From contig NC_013159.1 in assembly GCF_000023865.1 (NCBI RefSeq), forward strand, positions 832,001-896,000: DNA of 64,000 bases, read 5' to 3'. Each line of letters begins with the position of its first letter. Position 1 is the stretch's first letter. The notes under the pieces are model-generated. The model searched no databases. It was not told the origin of the DNA and saw nothing but the letters and a program-made list of their open reading frames with translations. Below are positions 1 through 6,753 of the stretch, piece after piece. This stretch comes from Saccharomonospora viridis DSM 43017. GTDB lineage: Bacteria > Actinomycetota > Actinomycetes > Mycobacteriales > Pseudonocardiaceae. A program made the translations under genes and the position numbers.

Positions 1-1
1 T

Positions 2-796
2 GATCCGCTCGGCAACCCGGTGGACCAGCGTCATCCGTGGAACCAGACGACGTTGCCCGCGCCGCAGGCCCGGGACCTGGAGGGCGGCAACTACAGCTGG
101 GTCATGAGCCCGCGGTGGTTCGACCCGAACAGCCAGGAACACCTCGCCCTCGACACCGGCGGCGGCCCCTTGGCGCGGCTGTGGTCCACCGCGCTGAACG
201 GTCTTGTCGACACGCCGTACGTCAAGGCCACCGGAGGCGCCGTGCGGATCGACCTGCCGGCCACCCCACAGAGCCGGGAGGTTCGGTTGGAATGGCGACC
301 CCCACGCTACGCCAACACGCTCGAACGGAACCGGGCGCGCATGTACTTCGTCGCCTACGCGGCGGGCATGGCCCTGCACTTCGTCGAGGAGGCACTGGCC
401 GAGGTGCGTTCGGGCAACACCAAGGTGTTCGAGAACTTCGACGTGCCGGACGAGGCCATCGGAGTCGGGTTCCACGAGGCCGTGCGGGGAGTGCTCTCGC
501 ACCATCTGGTGATCCGGGACGGCAAGATCGCCAACTACCACCCGTACCCACCCACGCCGTGGAACGCCAGTCCCCGGGACGTCTACGGCACACCGGGGCC
601 CTACGAGGACGCGGTCCAGGGCACGCCCATCTTCGAGGAGAACGGCAAGGACGACTTCAAGGGCATCGACATCATGCGCACGGTCCGCAGCTTCGACCCG
701 TGCCTGCCGTGCGGTGTCCACATGTACCTCGGTGACGGCCAGGTGCTGAAGAAGATCGCCTCGCCGACGTTCGGCGCGGTCCACCCAGGGCAGTGA
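2..796 (+). CDS. hhyL: [NiFe] hydrogenase large subunit, group 1h (group 5), 3' part
   Basis: This is the C-terminal 264 residues of a [NiFe] hydrogenase large subunit; the gene is cut by the left edge and the frame is already open at base 2. The C-terminal signature DPCLPCGVH, about 30 residues from the end, carries the two cysteines that bind the Ni-Fe site. The tail after the histidine is what the maturation endopeptidase normally removes. The accessory genes that follow (NifU-like, DUF5947, DUF6084) are typical of the actinobacterial high-affinity class that oxidises atmospheric H2 during energy starvation. The gene should be translationally coupled to its downstream neighbour, which starts 3 bases later. 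The family call is firm; the subgroup call rests on gene context. Confidence 0.93.
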   Translation, partial: DPLGNPVDQRHPWNQTTLPAPQARDLEGGNYSWVMSPRWFDPNSQEHLALDTGGGPLARLWSTALNGLVDTPYVKATGGAVRIDLPATPQSREVRLEWRPPRYANTLERNRARMYFVAYAAGMALHFVEEALAEVRSGNTKVFENFDVPDEAIGVGFHEAVRGVLSHHLVIRDGKIANYHPYPPTPWNASPRDVYGTPGPYEDAVQGTPIFEENGKDDFKGIDIMRTVRSFDPCLPCGVHMYLGDGQVLKKIASPTFGAVHPGQ

Positions 797-799
797 CCG

Positions 800-1321
800 G
801 TGATGACCACAGTGACCGAGACACCGAAGACGCCGGAAGCGGCCGGGCGTTGGGACGAGGACCGGATACGCGCAAAGCTCACCGAACTCGACGCCGTACT
901 CGCCGAACTCATGGAGCGGGCGGATGCGGAGTCGTCGACGGCGTTCGAAGCCGTGCGGGCGCTCGTCGACGTCTACGGCGAGGCACTGGCCCGCATCCTC
1001 GACCGTGCCGACAGCGCGCTGATGGAAACGCTCGTCGCCGACGAGCTCGTCTCCCACCTGCTGTTGGTGCACGACCTGCACCCCGACGATCCGGCCACGC
1101 GCATCCGACGTGTCCTGGCTGAGCTCGCCCCCCACGTCGAGGCCGAGCTCGCAGAGTACGCCGACGGGGTGGCCACGGTGGTCGTCGACGGCGCGGCACG
1201 CACCGGGACCGTCCCCGTCGAGGACGCCGTGCGGGCCGTCGCCCCCGAGGTCGACGAGGTCAGGGTGGAGCGCCGGTCGACACCCGCGTTCGTCCCCCTC
1301 ACGGCGGTGCGTGCCCGATGA
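800..1321 (+). CDS. NifU-like hydrogenase accessory protein
   Basis: A 173-residue protein starting with GTG at 800 (ATG at 803 is an equally good start), 3 bases after the hydrogenase large subunit. Residues 1-90 look like a helical bundle. Residues 95-165 resemble the NifU C-terminal fold (IRRVLAELAPHVEAEL, then a VATVVVDG strand) but lack the CxxC pair that holds an Fe-S cluster in true NifU, so simple cluster scaffolding is unlikely. Homologues sit in group 1h hydrogenase operons. A role in assembly or electron transfer is inferred from position. The stop overlaps the next start as ATGA. Confidence 0.8.
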   Translation: MMTTVTETPKTPEAAGRWDEDRIRAKLTELDAVLAELMERADAESSTAFEAVRALVDVYGEALARILDRADSALMETLVADELVSHLLLVHDLHPDDPATRIRRVLAELAPHVEAELAEYADGVATVVVDGAARTGTVPVEDAVRAVAPEVDEVRVERRSTPAFVPLTAVRAR

Positions 1322-1968
1322 ACGTCCCGGCGGCACCGCCGACGAACCAGCTGCGCAGGCTCGTCCGCGTCGAAGCGCCGCAGCGGTACGCCGAGCCGCG
1401 GCGGAACACCCACCGGTGCGAGCTGTGCGGGGAGGCGTTACCCGACGAGCATCGTCACCTGCTGGAGACCGACGACCGGCAGTTGCGCTGCGCGTGTCGT
1501 GCGTGCGCGCTGCTGTTCGACCGCGACGCCACGGACACGGGGCGGTACCGCGCGGTGCCACGCCTTCGCAGGAGACTCACCGAACCCCCGGTCGACGACG
1601 TGGTGTGGGCCGCGTTGGAAGTGCCCGTGCGGCTGGCGTTCTTCGTCCGCCACCTCGTGGCGACCGGGTCGGACGACGTGGGGGCCGGGACCGTCACGGC
1701 GTACTACCCGAGCCCGCTCGGCGTGGTGGGCACGGACGTGGACCCCGAGGCGTGGGCGAGGGTGAAGCATCCCCCGTTGGAACCCGAGGTGACGGCGTTG
1801 CTCGTGTACCGGGACGCCGACGAGAACTGGTTGGTCGGCATCGACGAGTGCTATCGGCTCACCGCGCGGGTACGTCACACGTGGATCGGTATGACAGGAG
1901 GTGACAAGGTATGGCGCGAGATCGATCGCTTCTTCACCGAGTTACGCGACGGCGTCGCTCCCACCTGA
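1318..1968 (+). CDS. DUF5947 family protein, hydrogenase-associated
   Basis: A 216-residue protein whose ATG overlaps the previous stop (ATGA). Near residues 33-62 it has two pairs of cysteines (CELCGE, then CACRAC), spaced like a zinc- or Fe-S-binding knuckle. The rest is a mixed domain with YYPSPLG and a C-terminal WREIDRFF helix. I place it in the DUF5947 family, found almost only in actinobacterial hydrogenase operons; no biochemical role is established. The cysteine motif would suit metal binding during hydrogenase assembly, which is inference. Confidence 0.8.
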   Translation: MNVPAAPPTNQLRRLVRVEAPQRYAEPRRNTHRCELCGEALPDEHRHLLETDDRQLRCACRACALLFDRDATDTGRYRAVPRLRRRLTEPPVDDVVWAALEVPVRLAFFVRHLVATGSDDVGAGTVTAYYPSPLGVVGTDVDPEAWARVKHPPLEPEVTALLVYRDADENWLVGIDECYRLTARVRHTWIGMTGGDKVWREIDRFFTELRDGVAPT

Positions 1969-2036
1969 GGCTCGGCAGGCCCGACGTGCGGGTCGACCTG
2001 CCCTCGCACACCCGCGGGGTGAAGGAGGGCAACAGC

Positions 2037-2165
2037 ATGGGTAACTACGAGAAGCAGCCCGGACACCTTCCGGACGGGAGGTCCACGGCCGAACGCTCGA
2101 CCGGGATCGCACCCCGTTCGAAGAATCCCATCCTCGCCGGGATGCCGAACCTGTCACCGCCGTGA
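2037..2165 (+). CDS. Small hydrogenase-operon protein, 42 aa
   Basis: A 42-residue ORF starting with ATG at 2037, behind a strong ribosome-binding site (AAGGAGGG, 2021-2029). Its stop overlaps the next gene's GTG as GTGA, as expected of a translated operon member. The product is polar and proline-rich, with no membrane segment or cysteine; it starts MGNYEKQPG and ends ILAGMPNLSPP. I do not recognise the family. The same frame is open further upstream but has no ribosome-binding site there, so the short form is preferred. Confidence 0.62.
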   Translation: MGNYEKQPGHLPDGRSTAERSTGIAPRSKNPILAGMPNLSPP

Positions 2166-2827
2166 CCGCCGAACTGAAGGGAACGCCGACGACGCCGACA
2201 CTGTCCTGGGCGATCGTCGGCGTGGACACCGCTCCGGTGGACGCCGTGCCGACCCTGCGTTTCCACGTGGAGATCACCTGTTCCGGCTCCGTCGTGGTGC
2301 AGTCGTTGACCTTGGCGGTGTCCGTGCGCATCGCGGCGGCCCTGCGTGACTACACCGCCGAGGAGCGGGAGCGGCTGCGGGGGGTCTTCGGAACGGCCGA
2401 ACAGTGGGCCCACAGCATCGGCGACCTCGTGTGGGCAAGGCCGACCGTGCACGTGCCGCGGTTCACCGGCCGGACCGTCGTGGAGGTGCCCGTGCCGTGC
2501 GGGTACGACGTGGAGTTGGCCTCGGTGAGTTATCTGCGGGCACTGACCGACGGCGACATACCGTTGCGGTTCCTGTTCAGCGGCACGTTGTTCCACGACC
2601 GCGACGGGCGCCTCGCGGCCGCACGCGTGCCGTGGGACGGCGAGGCCCGGTATCGGTTGCCCGCTTCGTGTTGGCACCAGCTGCGGGAGAGGTATTTCGG
2701 TCGACACCGGTGGTTGCGGGTGGACGTCGACACCTATGAGCGTTTGCTCGACTATCGCGCGCGCCACGCGTACACCTCGCCGCAGGAAGCGATCGAGTCC
2801 CTGTTGAAGTCGTCCGGGAGTGTGTGA
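2162..2827 (+). CDS. DUF6084 family protein, hydrogenase-associated
   Basis: A 221-residue protein with a GTG start overlapping the preceding stop. The N-terminal half is beta-rich (TLRFHVEITCSGSVVVQSLTLAVSVRI); the C-terminal half has an LRERYFGRHRWLRVDVDTYERL stretch rich in aromatic and basic residues. It matches the DUF6084 family, another conserved companion of actinobacterial group 1h hydrogenases with no known function. The stop overlaps the next ATG (TGATGA), so the operon stays translationally coupled. Confidence 0.78.
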   Translation: MTAELKGTPTTPTLSWAIVGVDTAPVDAVPTLRFHVEITCSGSVVVQSLTLAVSVRIAAALRDYTAEERERLRGVFGTAEQWAHSIGDLVWARPTVHVPRFTGRTVVEVPVPCGYDVELASVSYLRALTDGDIPLRFLFSGTLFHDRDGRLAAARVPWDGEARYRLPASCWHQLRERYFGRHRWLRVDVDTYERLLDYRARHAYTSPQEAIESLLKSSGSV

Positions 2828-3000
2828 TGAGCAAACAGTGTGCGGTCGAAGAACGGCGTTCGCGTTCGGGGTTGTATCTCGGCCCGTGGGCTGTCCGGGT
2901 GTTGGCAGGCCTGTTAGGACTGTCCGCTGTCACCGTGCTGACCGTCGTGGCCCGAGAGGTGCCGTACTTGGCCCGGTACGCCAAGATCAAGTCGATGTAG
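2827..3000 (+). CDS. Small membrane protein, DUF6893-like, 57 aa
   Basis: A 57-residue ORF whose ATG overlaps the DUF6084 stop. It has a basic N-terminus, one hydrophobic segment around residues 24-42 (VLAGLLGLSAVTVLTVVA) and a conserved-looking tail with RYAKIKSM. That tail, the single membrane span and the hydrogenase context match the tiny DUF6893 proteins. It is the last gene of the operon: a gene end on the opposite strand and a 21-bp repeat array follow. Confidence 0.7.
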   Translation: MSKQCAVEERRSRSGLYLGPWAVRVLAGLLGLSAVTVLTVVAREVPYLARYAKIKSM

Positions 3001-3010
3001 TTCGGCTTCG

Positions 3011-3134
3011 GTGTCCGCGGAAGCGGACACGGCGACGTGGCCTGCGGACACGGTGACCTAGGCTGCGGACACGGCGACGTGGCCTGCGGACACGGTGACC
3101 TAGGCTGCGGACACGGCGGCGTGATCCGAGGTCA
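3011..3134 (-). repeat. 21-bp tandem repeat array at the 3' end of the methyltransferase gene
   Basis: On the plus strand the octamer TGCGGACA recurs at 3043, 3064, 3085 and 3106, with a variant at 3022, at an exact 21-bp period. Read in the sense of the minus-strand methyltransferase gene, each unit begins TGTCCGCAG and ends GTC-CCG. The gene's TGA (3134-3132) occupies the first three bases of the unit one period before the first full copy, so the array is in register with the stop codon. The distal end closes with a perfect hairpin, GTGTCCGC-GGAA-GCGGACAC (3011-3030). No open frame makes sense across it. Confidence 0.9.
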
Positions 3135-3872
3135 GGGTTTGTGGGCGACGCAGAGGACCGACTGCCCGAACGGGATGGGCAGCCTCTTTTCCACGGCGCG
3201 GGTCACCGGCACCACGAATCGGTCGTAGAGCGACACGAGCCTCGGATTCGGGGTCTTCGCACCACCCTTGCGTACGGCGGCCCACCACGCGAACGCGCCC
3301 AGGAAGTTCACGGGACGGGCGACGTCGACCACGAGTCCGGCTTCGCGGGCGGTGGCGGCGATGGTCGTCGGTGTGTAGCGCCGGTGGTGACCCACCCTGC
3401 GGTCGAATTCACCGTAGAGCTGCTGGTATCCCGGCACGAACAGCACCATGTTGCCGTTGGCTGTCAACGACCGGGACAGCTGTCGCAGTGCGCTGATGTC
3501 ATCGGCGATGTGCTCCAGCACGTTGATCGCCACCAGCGTCTCCACCGGCTCGGAGAGCGTGGTGGTGCCGTCGATGTCGTACTGCTGCACCTCCACCTCG
3601 GGCCGGTGGGCGAATCGCTCCTTGAGCTTCTGTACGGCCCCGGCGTCGACGTCGGTCACCACGTAGCGGTCGACACCGGTGAATCCGGCGGCGAACTCAC
3701 CGAGCCCCGCACCGACCTCCAGTACCGTGCGTCCACAGTGAGGGCGGATGAGTTCACGCTGATAGGCCAAATAACGCGGCTTACCGTGATCGCTTTCGAG
3801 GTCGCGTCCCGTGGCGGCGTAGAAGGCGTTGGCAACGCGACGGGGGCCGTCCTGGGGGCGTTGTGTCGGCAC
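3132..3872 (-). CDS. SAM-dependent methyltransferase, class I
   Basis: A 246-residue methyltransferase. The chosen start is GTG at 3872, with GGAGG seven bases upstream; the frame is open further 5' to 4052 but that part has no family resemblance and no ribosome-binding site. Motif I is LEVGAGLGEFA (about residues 50-60), followed by an acidic VTDVD that would bind the ribose of S-adenosylmethionine. A later NVLEHI is motif II-like. The C-terminal half is basic and hydrophobic (FLGAFAWWAAVRK), suggesting membrane contact. The substrate is unknown. It is monocistronic, and a 21-bp repeat array begins at its stop codon. Confidence 0.85.
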   Translation of the reverse strand: MPTQRPQDGPRRVANAFYAATGRDLESDHGKPRYLAYQRELIRPHCGRTVLEVGAGLGEFAAGFTGVDRYVVTDVDAGAVQKLKERFAHRPEVEVQQYDIDGTTTLSEPVETLVAINVLEHIADDISALRQLSRSLTANGNMVLFVPGYQQLYGEFDRRVGHHRRYTPTTIAATAREAGLVVDVARPVNFLGAFAWWAAVRKGGAKTPNPRLVSLYDRFVVPVTRAVEKRLPIPFGQSVLCVAHKP

Positions 3873-4247
3873 GTGTGCCTCCGCGCATCGGTTCGGGATC
3901 GATGTTATCGATCTGTGGTCAGATCGTGATACACGAGGGTAGTACAGATCGTTACTCCATGCAGTCCCATGGGGTGCCGTCCGCATCCGGTGCGAGGCCT
4001 TTGGAAATGTCGACTCCCCGAATGCGACATAACCCCGTACCGCGAGGATCACGGTACGGGGTTATGTCGTGGTGCCGACACGTATTCGTCGCCTCGCGGC
4101 GAATGGCGCGACGCGGCTCCAGCATTACCGGTATTCCGCGAAGGCGAATGGGTGAGGCCCGGGGACAGAAAATACGTGCCGGCGCCCCGTGCAACACCGG
4201 TCGAGGACCGATGTTTCCCATTCCTTCGATGACGCGCGTCACAGGTG
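3873..4247. other. Intergenic region between whiB-like gene and methyltransferase gene
   Basis: These 375 bases hold no supported gene. They contain the methyltransferase ribosome-binding site just above 3872 and an 18-bp-stem hairpin at 4025-4069. Short ORFs crossing the hairpin read through its two arms and are not credible proteins. The composition is less GC-rich than the flanking genes around 3900-3970 (several AT-containing hexamers), where a minus-strand promoter for the methyltransferase would be expected, though I cannot define its boxes. Confidence 0.5.
4025..4069. terminator. Long perfect hairpin, 18-bp stem with 9-base loop
   Basis: Bases 4025-4042 (CGACATAACCCCGTACCG) are exactly complementary to 4052-4069, leaving loop CGAGGATCA. 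The hairpin lies about 180 bases past the stop of the whiB-like gene in the minus direction and 150 bases above the methyltransferase start. There is no T-run on either side, so a classical intrinsic terminator is not shown. A factor-assisted terminator, an attenuator or a protein-binding palindrome all remain possible. Confidence 0.6.
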
Positions 4248-4535
4248 TCAGGCGACTCGGTTCTCACTGTCTTCGGTGTACCCGCCGGTGTGGGCCTGGC
4301 GATTCCTCCGCGCGAGGTCACGCCGTTCTCGCTCGGTCAGGCCACCGAAGATGCCGTAATCGAGCCCGTTGTCCAGCGCGTAGCGCAGGCATTCCTCCCG
4401 TACCGGGCAACGTGCGCACACGGCCTTGGCCTGCGCCGTCTGGCGTGCGCCGGGCCCTACGTCGGATACCGGGAAGAACAGTTCGGGGTCTTCGTCACGG
4501 CAGGCGGCACGGTGCCGCCAATCAGCGTTCATCAT
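4248..4535 (-). CDS. WhiB-family Fe-S transcriptional regulator
   Basis: A 95-residue WhiB-like protein. The four [4Fe-4S] ligands are Cys12, Cys40, Cys43 and Cys49 (C-x27-C-x2-C-x5-C). The turn that normally reads G[VI]WGG is GIFGG (61-65), a Phe-for-Trp change, followed by the basic ERERRDLARRN DNA-contact region. The RHRAACRDEDPELFFP start resembles WhiB1-type proteins. The start at 4535 is one of two adjacent ATGs behind AAAGGAGG. Such proteins sense redox or NO and usually act with the primary sigma factor. The subfamily is uncertain. Confidence 0.93.
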   Translation of the reverse strand: MMNADWRHRAACRDEDPELFFPVSDVGPGARQTAQAKAVCARCPVREECLRYALDNGLDYGIFGGLTERERRDLARRNRQAHTGGYTEDSENRVA

Positions 4536-4602
4536 GGCGTGCCGCCTCCTTTCTCATAGCGGCAAAAGAGCACCGAGGGGGTCAACGTGCCACTATCCAG
4601 AT

Positions 4603-5523
4603 CTATTTCGGACGTGGTCTCCTCGGCACGGGAATGCGGTCGAGGTCACGTGCGACGATGATCTCCCCGTCGAATATCTCCGCCGCCTCGTCGTGGAACG
4701 CCTGCGGATCGGTATAGCGTTGGGAGAAATGCGTGAGCACGAGGGTGCGTACCGCGCTCTCGGCCGCCACGCGCGCCGCTTGTCGGGCCGTGAGATGCCC
4801 GTATTCCTCGGCCAGTTCCGCTTCCGTGGTCAAGAACGTGGATTCGATCACCAACAGGTCCGCCTTCTCCGCGAGGGCGAACACGTTGTCGCACAGGCGG
4901 GTGTCCATCACGAACGCGAAGCGCTGCCCTGCACGAAGTACGCTCACGTCCTCGACGTTCACGGTTCGACCGTTCACGTCGAGTGTCCCCGCCCGTCGCA
5001 GTCGACCGACGTCGGCGCCGCTGATGCCGTAGTGCCGCAGCAGCCGGGGGAGCATGGTACGGCGATCGGGTTCGACGAGCTGGTAACCGAAAGCCTCCAC
5101 AGGGTGATCGAGCCGCCTGGCCCAAAGCTCACCGAAGTCCCCCTGCGCCACGACCCCGTCGGCGGCGATGGGCACCTCCACCACTTCCGTGGTCTCGTGG
5201 AAGGAGCTCGCGTGTCGGAGTCGTTCGAAGTACTCCTGTCCCGAGGCCGGATAGTGCGCATGGACCCGGTGCACTCCGTCCAGCGACAGCCGTTGGATGA
5301 CACCCGGCAGCCCCAGGCAGTGGTCGCCGTGGAAGTGCGTGAGACACACATGCGTGATGGCGCTCGCGGGGGTGCCCGCGAACGTCATCTGTCGTTGCGT
5401 GCCCTCACCGGGGTCGAACAGGAAACCGTTCGAGTCCCACCGCAGCAGGTAGCCGTTGTGGTTGCGGACGCGAGAGGGTACCTGGCTTCCGGTCCCCAGG
5501 GCGATCAGCTCACGGTTCGACAC
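4603..5523 (-). CDS. rnz: Ribonuclease Z (tRNA 3' endonuclease)
   Basis: A 306-residue metallo-beta-lactamase-fold nuclease that trims tRNA 3' trailers. The zinc signature [13 protein letters not shown] (His63, His65, Asp67, His68) and the later [10 protein letters not shown] and FVMDTR segments are those of the ElaC/RNase Z family. The start is set at GTG 5523 because family members begin just before [13 protein letters not shown]. An upstream in-frame ATG at 5556 would add eleven non-conserved residues. It lies 67 bases past the whiB-like gene start and probably has its own promoter. Confidence 0.93.
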   Translation of the reverse strand: MSNRELIALGTGSQVPSRVRNHNGYLLRWDSNGFLFDPGEGTQRQMTFAGTPASAITHVCLTHFHGDHCLGLPGVIQRLSLDGVHRVHAHYPASGQEYFERLRHASSFHETTEVVEVPIAADGVVAQGDFGELWARRLDHPVEAFGYQLVEPDRRTMLPRLLRHYGISGADVGRLRRAGTLDVNGRTVNVEDVSVLRAGQRFAFVMDTRLCDNVFALAEKADLLVIESTFLTTEAELAEEYGHLTARQAARVAAESAVRTLVLTHFSQRYTDPQAFHDEAAEIFDGEIIVARDLDRIPVPRRPRPK

Positions 5524-5626
5524 ACGCTGACGGTACGGGTGGCCATCCGGCCCCACATCCGCGCACCCGGTTCCGGGTCACCGCGTCCCGGGACCGTCCC
5601 GACCGCCGGCTCTCCGGTGCGCGGTC

Positions 5627-5640
5627 GGGGGGGGGGGGGG
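5627..5640. repeat. Homopolymer of 14 G
   Basis: An uninterrupted run of 14 guanines lies in the 136-base gap between the RNase Z start (5523) and the CBS-domain gene stop (5660). It is 14C in the sense of both minus-strand genes. It is the longest mononucleotide run I noticed in the window. It sits 20 bases beyond the CBS gene's stop codon and about 100 bases upstream of rnz. Confidence 0.97.
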
Positions 5641-5659
5641 CTTCAAGGCCCGTCGACCG

Positions 5660-6079
5660 TCATCGATTGCCCTGTGCTGCGCTGATGTCGCCGAGCGCTG
5701 AACGGGGGTCCCGTTCCATCGCCGCGTCACCGAGGGAGAACATGCCGACGGCCTCGCCGTTGTCCACCACCGGTATGCGCCGGATCGCGTGTTCCCGCAT
5801 CTTCGCGATCACGTTGTCCACCTCTTCGTCGGGCCGCGCCGTGATCACGTGTTCACTGCACACCTCGTGTAGTCGCATGTCCGACAGGTCGTCGCGTTCG
5901 GCGAGCCCGCGGATCACCAGGTCACGATCGGTGACGATGCCGCGTAATCGCCCGTCGTCGGCCACCAGTACGTCGCCGATGTCGGTGTCCCGCATCGTGC
6001 GTGCGGCCTCCTGCACCGAGGTGTCACTGGGCAGGGTGATGGGCTGGGGAGTCATCAACTCCCGGATGAGCTGTGCCAT
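5660..6079 (-). CDS. CBS-domain-pair protein
   Basis: A 139-residue cytosolic protein made of two CBS motifs. The first is MTPQPITLPSDTSVQEAARTM through GIVTDRDLVIRGL; the second is EHVITARPDEEVDNVIAKM through RIPVVDNGEAVGMFSLGD. The GIVTDRDL and RRIPVVD segments are the usual adenosine-nucleotide-binding parts. Stand-alone CBS pairs like this are common stress proteins in actinobacteria and are thought to sense AMP/ATP; the partner is unknown. GGAGAT sits before the ATG. It is probably monocistronic. Confidence 0.9.
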   Translation of the reverse strand: MAQLIRELMTPQPITLPSDTSVQEAARTMRDTDIGDVLVADDGRLRGIVTDRDLVIRGLAERDDLSDMRLHEVCSEHVITARPDEEVDNVIAKMREHAIRRIPVVDNGEAVGMFSLGDAAMERDPRSALGDISAAQGNR

Positions 6080-6151
6080 GAGATCTCCTTCCCTCGCGCG
6101 GTCTTTGACACCCGATCGGGTACCCGGGTGTCGGGTTGTTACTCCCTGATG

Positions 6152-6191
6152 GGTTCTCGCCGGTCGGGTACGGTTCTCGCCGGTCGGGTAC
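6152..6191. repeat. Two tandem copies of a 20-bp unit
   Basis: The 20-mer beginning GGTTCTCGCC and ending GGTCGGGTAC occurs twice without a gap (6152-6171 and 6172-6191). It lies about 75 bases upstream of the CBS-domain gene start on the minus strand. It may be a recent slippage duplication or a pair of binding sites in that promoter. Confidence 0.9.
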
Positions 6192-6681
6192 GGGTGGGCG
6201 GAGGTCGGGTGACCGTCGCGTGGTGTCGCGTGGGACGTCCACAGCGGACTCGAGTGGCCGGTTAATCTCCACCGATTCAGTGCGGTGGTACGACCGGAGC
6301 TCGTCGTTCCGGGGTGCCTCTCGTGCGGTCCGGCCCCGATGCTCGGCCCGACGGGAGGGGCCGAAAAGCCGAAGAAGAGTCATTTCCGCACACACTTTCC
6401 GAATCCGTCGGGACACACGCTGTCACAATTCGTCGGGTTCGCCGCATTTCCCGGGCTCGCCGTGTCCGCGCATCCTCGTGGTCCGGTGCGCGGCGGGGTC
6501 GTGAGCGGCGGGGTCGTGACCGGTACGCGGTGGACGGTCGGACGGGGCGGAAGGATTCGCCGGGGCCGAGTAGTACCGGGGCCGAGTAATAGTGGGAGCG
6601 GCAGCAATGGCAACGGACACACCGGTGCCTGCCACATCCGCGGCATCGATGTCGTTACCCTGCACTACGCTGGTGCGGCGC

Positions 6682-6706
6682 TCGAACAGTTGACCGAAGT
6701 GTTCGA
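6682..6706. promoter_or_regulatory. Inverted repeat TCGAACA-N11-TGTTCGA upstream of topoisomerase IV
   Basis: Perfect 7-base arms (6682-6688 and 6700-6706) are separated by 11 bases, 47 bases before the topoisomerase IV B start. The arms match the half-sites of the actinobacterial LexA box (CGAAC-N4-GTTCG), but the spacing is nine bases too long for a canonical SOS box. It may be a site for another dimeric regulator or a spaced variant. Confidence 0.4.
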
Positions 6707-6753
6707 TGCGATCGGCACGATCCTGCTTCATCACGACCGGGGAGAGCGACCAC

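Larger units (their letters stand above)
6080..6753. other. Long intergenic region upstream of topoisomerase IV subunit B gene
   Basis: This gap of 674 bases separates the divergent CBS-domain and topoisomerase IV B genes. Several open frames cross it, but none has a ribosome-binding site with a recognisable protein, and I support no gene here. It contains a tandem 20-bp duplication (6152-6191) and a TCGAACA / TGTTCGA inverted repeat (6682-6706) close to the topoisomerase start. The GC-skewed stretch around 6480-6600 (repeated GGCGGGGTCGTGA-like words) is simple sequence. Confidence 0.5.
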
